Shown here in pieces: positions 24,254-25,926 of a stretch of 25,926 nt of DNA. The notes beneath the pieces were generated by a model. That model was not told the DNA's origin, did not search any database, and saw nothing but the letters and a program-made list of their open reading frames with translations. The stretch comes from JANNOG01 sp031398915 (GTDB taxonomy: Bacteria > Actinomycetota > Actinomycetes > Actinomycetales > JBBAYJ01), in NCBI GenBank assembly GCA_031398915.1, contig JANNOG010000119.1:1-25926 (forward strand). The letters run 5' to 3'. How positions within the stretch are numbered: the stretch's first letter is position 1; each line of letters starts with the position of its first letter. Position numbers and translations under genes: made by a program.

Positions 24254-25926
24254 GTGGACGCGGAAGACCACTTTGTGGAGCCCGAAGCCGGTCCGGATCA
24301 TGACGTCGTCCTGACCGACGATGCCCTGACCGAGGACCTGATCCAACTGGCGCATGCCTACGGGATAGCCACCGAGTTCTGGGACTGGCAGGGCCATCAT
24401 GTCGATGTCTCACCGGCCACGATCCGTGCCGTCCTGGGTGCATTGGAGGTCGACACCTCGGATGCGACGGCCGTGGCCGACGCGGCTCGCGACATCTCCG
24501 AACGGCCGTGGCGTCATGTCCTCCCGACGATCAGTGTGGTCCGCGAGGGCGTGTCGGCCGATGTTCTCGTCCACGTCCCGATGGGCACGACCATCAAGGC
24601 CTCGATCGACCTCGAAATCGCTGACGGCGGATTCGACGAGGCGGCCCGCGACATCAGCATCGCGACCGGGACACCTGACAACCGCCTGATCGACGGCGTC
24701 CTGATCGAGGCCCATCGCCTGGTCCTGGCGAAGGACCTGCCGCTGGGTTGGCACCGCCTGGTCGTCGAGGTCACGGTCGTCGACGTCACCACCGGTGAGG
24801 CCGTCACCGAGACGTCGACAGCGCCACTGGTGGTCACGCCGCAGACGGTCCCCATGCCTGCGTCGCTGATTCAGCGCCGTCAGTGGGGCTTCATGACCCA
24901 GCTTTACCAGGTGCGCTCGGAAGCCTCATGGGGTCACGGCGACCTGGCCGACCTGGCCGAGATCGCCACCTGGTCGGCGCGGGCCCACGACGCCGGGTTC
25001 ATCCTGGTCAACCCGTTGCACGCGGCCGAGCCGGCGCCGCCCATCGAGGCATCGCCGTACCTCCCGGCAACGCGGCGTTTCGTCAGCCCGCTCTACATCC
25101 GCGTCGAGGACATCCGTGAGACGGCGTACCTGCCTGCGTCGGACCGGGCCGTGATCGAATGGCACGCCGAAGAACTGCGCGAGCTCAACCGGGCGGACGT
25201 GCAGATCGACCGCGACCTGGTGTGGGAGGCCAAGTCCGCCGCGCTGGAGCGGGTCTTCGCGGTCTCGCGTTCGCCGGCCCGACAAGCGGCATTCGACGCG
25301 TTCTGCATCCGCGAGGGCAGTGGCCTGCTGGACTGGGCGACCTGGTGTGCGCTGCGCGAGCAGTACGCGTTGCCGCCGTCTCGCTGGCCCGCTCACGTCG
25401 CGCGACCGGACCTGCCCGCCGTCGCGGACGTTCGCGACGAACTGGGTCGCCGGGTGCAGTTCCACTGCTGGTTGCAGTGGATCCTCGACGAGCAGCTCGC
25501 GGCGGCCCAGCGTGCCGCGATCGAGGCAGGGATGTCGCTGGGCATCGTGCACGACCTGGCCGTCGGTGTGCACCCCGACGGCGCCGACACCTGGGCGCTG
25601 GCCGATGCCCTGGCCTCGGGTGTCACGGTCGGTGCGCCGCCGGACGCGTTCAACCAGCAGGGCCAGGACTGGTCACAGCCACCGTGGCGGCCGGACGCCC
25701 TGGCCGAGATGGGCTACGCGCCCTACCGCGACATGCTGCGCTCGGTCCTGCGCCACTGCGGCGGGATCCGGGTCGACCACATCATCGGCCTGTTCCGGTT
25801 GTGGTGGGTGCCCTCGGGAAGCGACCCTGCGGCCGGTACCTACGTTCGCTACGACCACGAGGCCCTGATCGGCATCCTGGCGCTGGAGGCCGCCCGGGCC
25901 GGTGCCGTCGTCGTCGGGGAGGACCT
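24254..25926 (+). CDS. malQ: 4-alpha-glucanotransferase MalQ (3' end outside the window)
   Basis: Amylomaltase of family GH77 disproportionates maltodextrins by moving alpha-1,4-glucan segments. The first 557 codons are present. An N-terminal helix-rich start (LIQLAHAYGIATEFWDWQG, VSPATIRAVLGALEV) and a beta-sandwich region (about 80-195) precede the catalytic barrel, as in the long actinobacterial MalQ type. The barrel includes QRRQWGFMTQLYQVRS, SWGHGDLADL, NPLHAAEP and SPYLPATRRF. The nucleophile Asp508 in IRVDHIIGLFRLWW is present, and the window stops at Glu556-Asp557 of the VVVGEDL motif, the acid/base site. The frame runs open to the last base. GTG 24254 is the likely start; a weak GAGACT box lies 7 bases upstream. 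Confidence 0.93.
   Translation, partial: MDAEDHFVEPEAGPDHDVVLTDDALTEDLIQLAHAYGIATEFWDWQGHHVDVSPATIRAVLGALEVDTSDATAVADAARDISERPWRHVLPTISVVREGVSADVLVHVPMGTTIKASIDLEIADGGFDEAARDISIATGTPDNRLIDGVLIEAHRLVLAKDLPLGWHRLVVEVTVVDVTTGEAVTETSTAPLVVTPQTVPMPASLIQRRQWGFMTQLYQVRSEASWGHGDLADLAEIATWSARAHDAGFILVNPLHAAEPAPPIEASPYLPATRRFVSPLYIRVEDIRETAYLPASDRAVIEWHAEELRELNRADVQIDRDLVWEAKSAALERVFAVSRSPARQAAFDAFCIREGSGLLDWATWCALREQYALPPSRWPAHVARPDLPAVADVRDELGRRVQFHCWLQWILDEQLAAAQRAAIEAGMSLGIVHDLAVGVHPDGADTWALADALASGVTVGAPPDAFNQQGQDWSQPPWRPDALAEMGYAPYRDMLRSVLRHCGGIRVDHIIGLFRLWWVPSGSDPAAGTYVRYDHEALIGILALEAARAGAVVVGED

Overview
The window is chromosomal DNA from a high-GC Gram-positive bacterium, almost certainly an actinobacterium of the class Actinomycetes. 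The signs are GC-rich third codon positions, frequent GTG starts, and many genes with a TANNNT -10 box only 6-7 bases before the start codon, as in leaderless mRNAs. The gene content also fits: SecA without a C-terminal zinc motif, an Rv3235-family protein, a WS/DGAT acyltransferase and a DUF6912 protein. The genus cannot be fixed by reading alone. No tRNA, rRNA, CRISPR array, intact insertion sequence or prophage was seen.

Layout. 1-4150: a YcaQ-like winged-helix protein with its N terminus missing behind an 11-C tract, then secA. 4244-5080: a frameshifted Uma2-family relic followed by a less GC-rich gene-free stretch. 5081-6504 (minus): a translationally coupled LysM membrane protein and Rv3235-family protein, divergent from an unknown 178-aa protein (plus). 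7139-9683: a small BldC/excisionase-like HTH protein (minus), divergent from a SAF-domain protein and a CpaE/TadZ-like ATPase. 9694-15387 (plus): a HAD hydrolase, then a tight four-gene unit of WS/DGAT acyltransferase, patatin-like lipase, DUF6912 protein and amylosucrase. 15454-20225 (minus): a three-gene operon of prolyl oligopeptidase, MscS-type channel and SDR/DUF2867 protein with 4-bp gaps. 20664-24173: a GNAT acetyltransferase (minus), an unknown two-gene pair ending in a tail-anchored protein (plus), a quinone oxidoreductase (minus) and a secreted GH128 glucanase (plus). The window ends inside malQ (4-alpha-glucanotransferase).

Themes. Reserve-compound metabolism recurs: acyltransferase, lipase and amylosucrase share one unit, and malQ lies about 9 kb downstream. 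Cell-envelope functions are the second theme: SecA, the LysM protein, SAF and CpaE-like proteins, the MscS channel and GH128. The least explained parts are the two-gene pair at 21284-21939, the hairpin- and repeat-rich divergent region at 22894-23087, the acyltransferase whose HHxxxDG motif reads HQAVVDG, and the SAF/CpaE pair without other pilus genes. Most of the window is otherwise ordinary actinobacterial chromosome; I see no clear new defence or mobile system.
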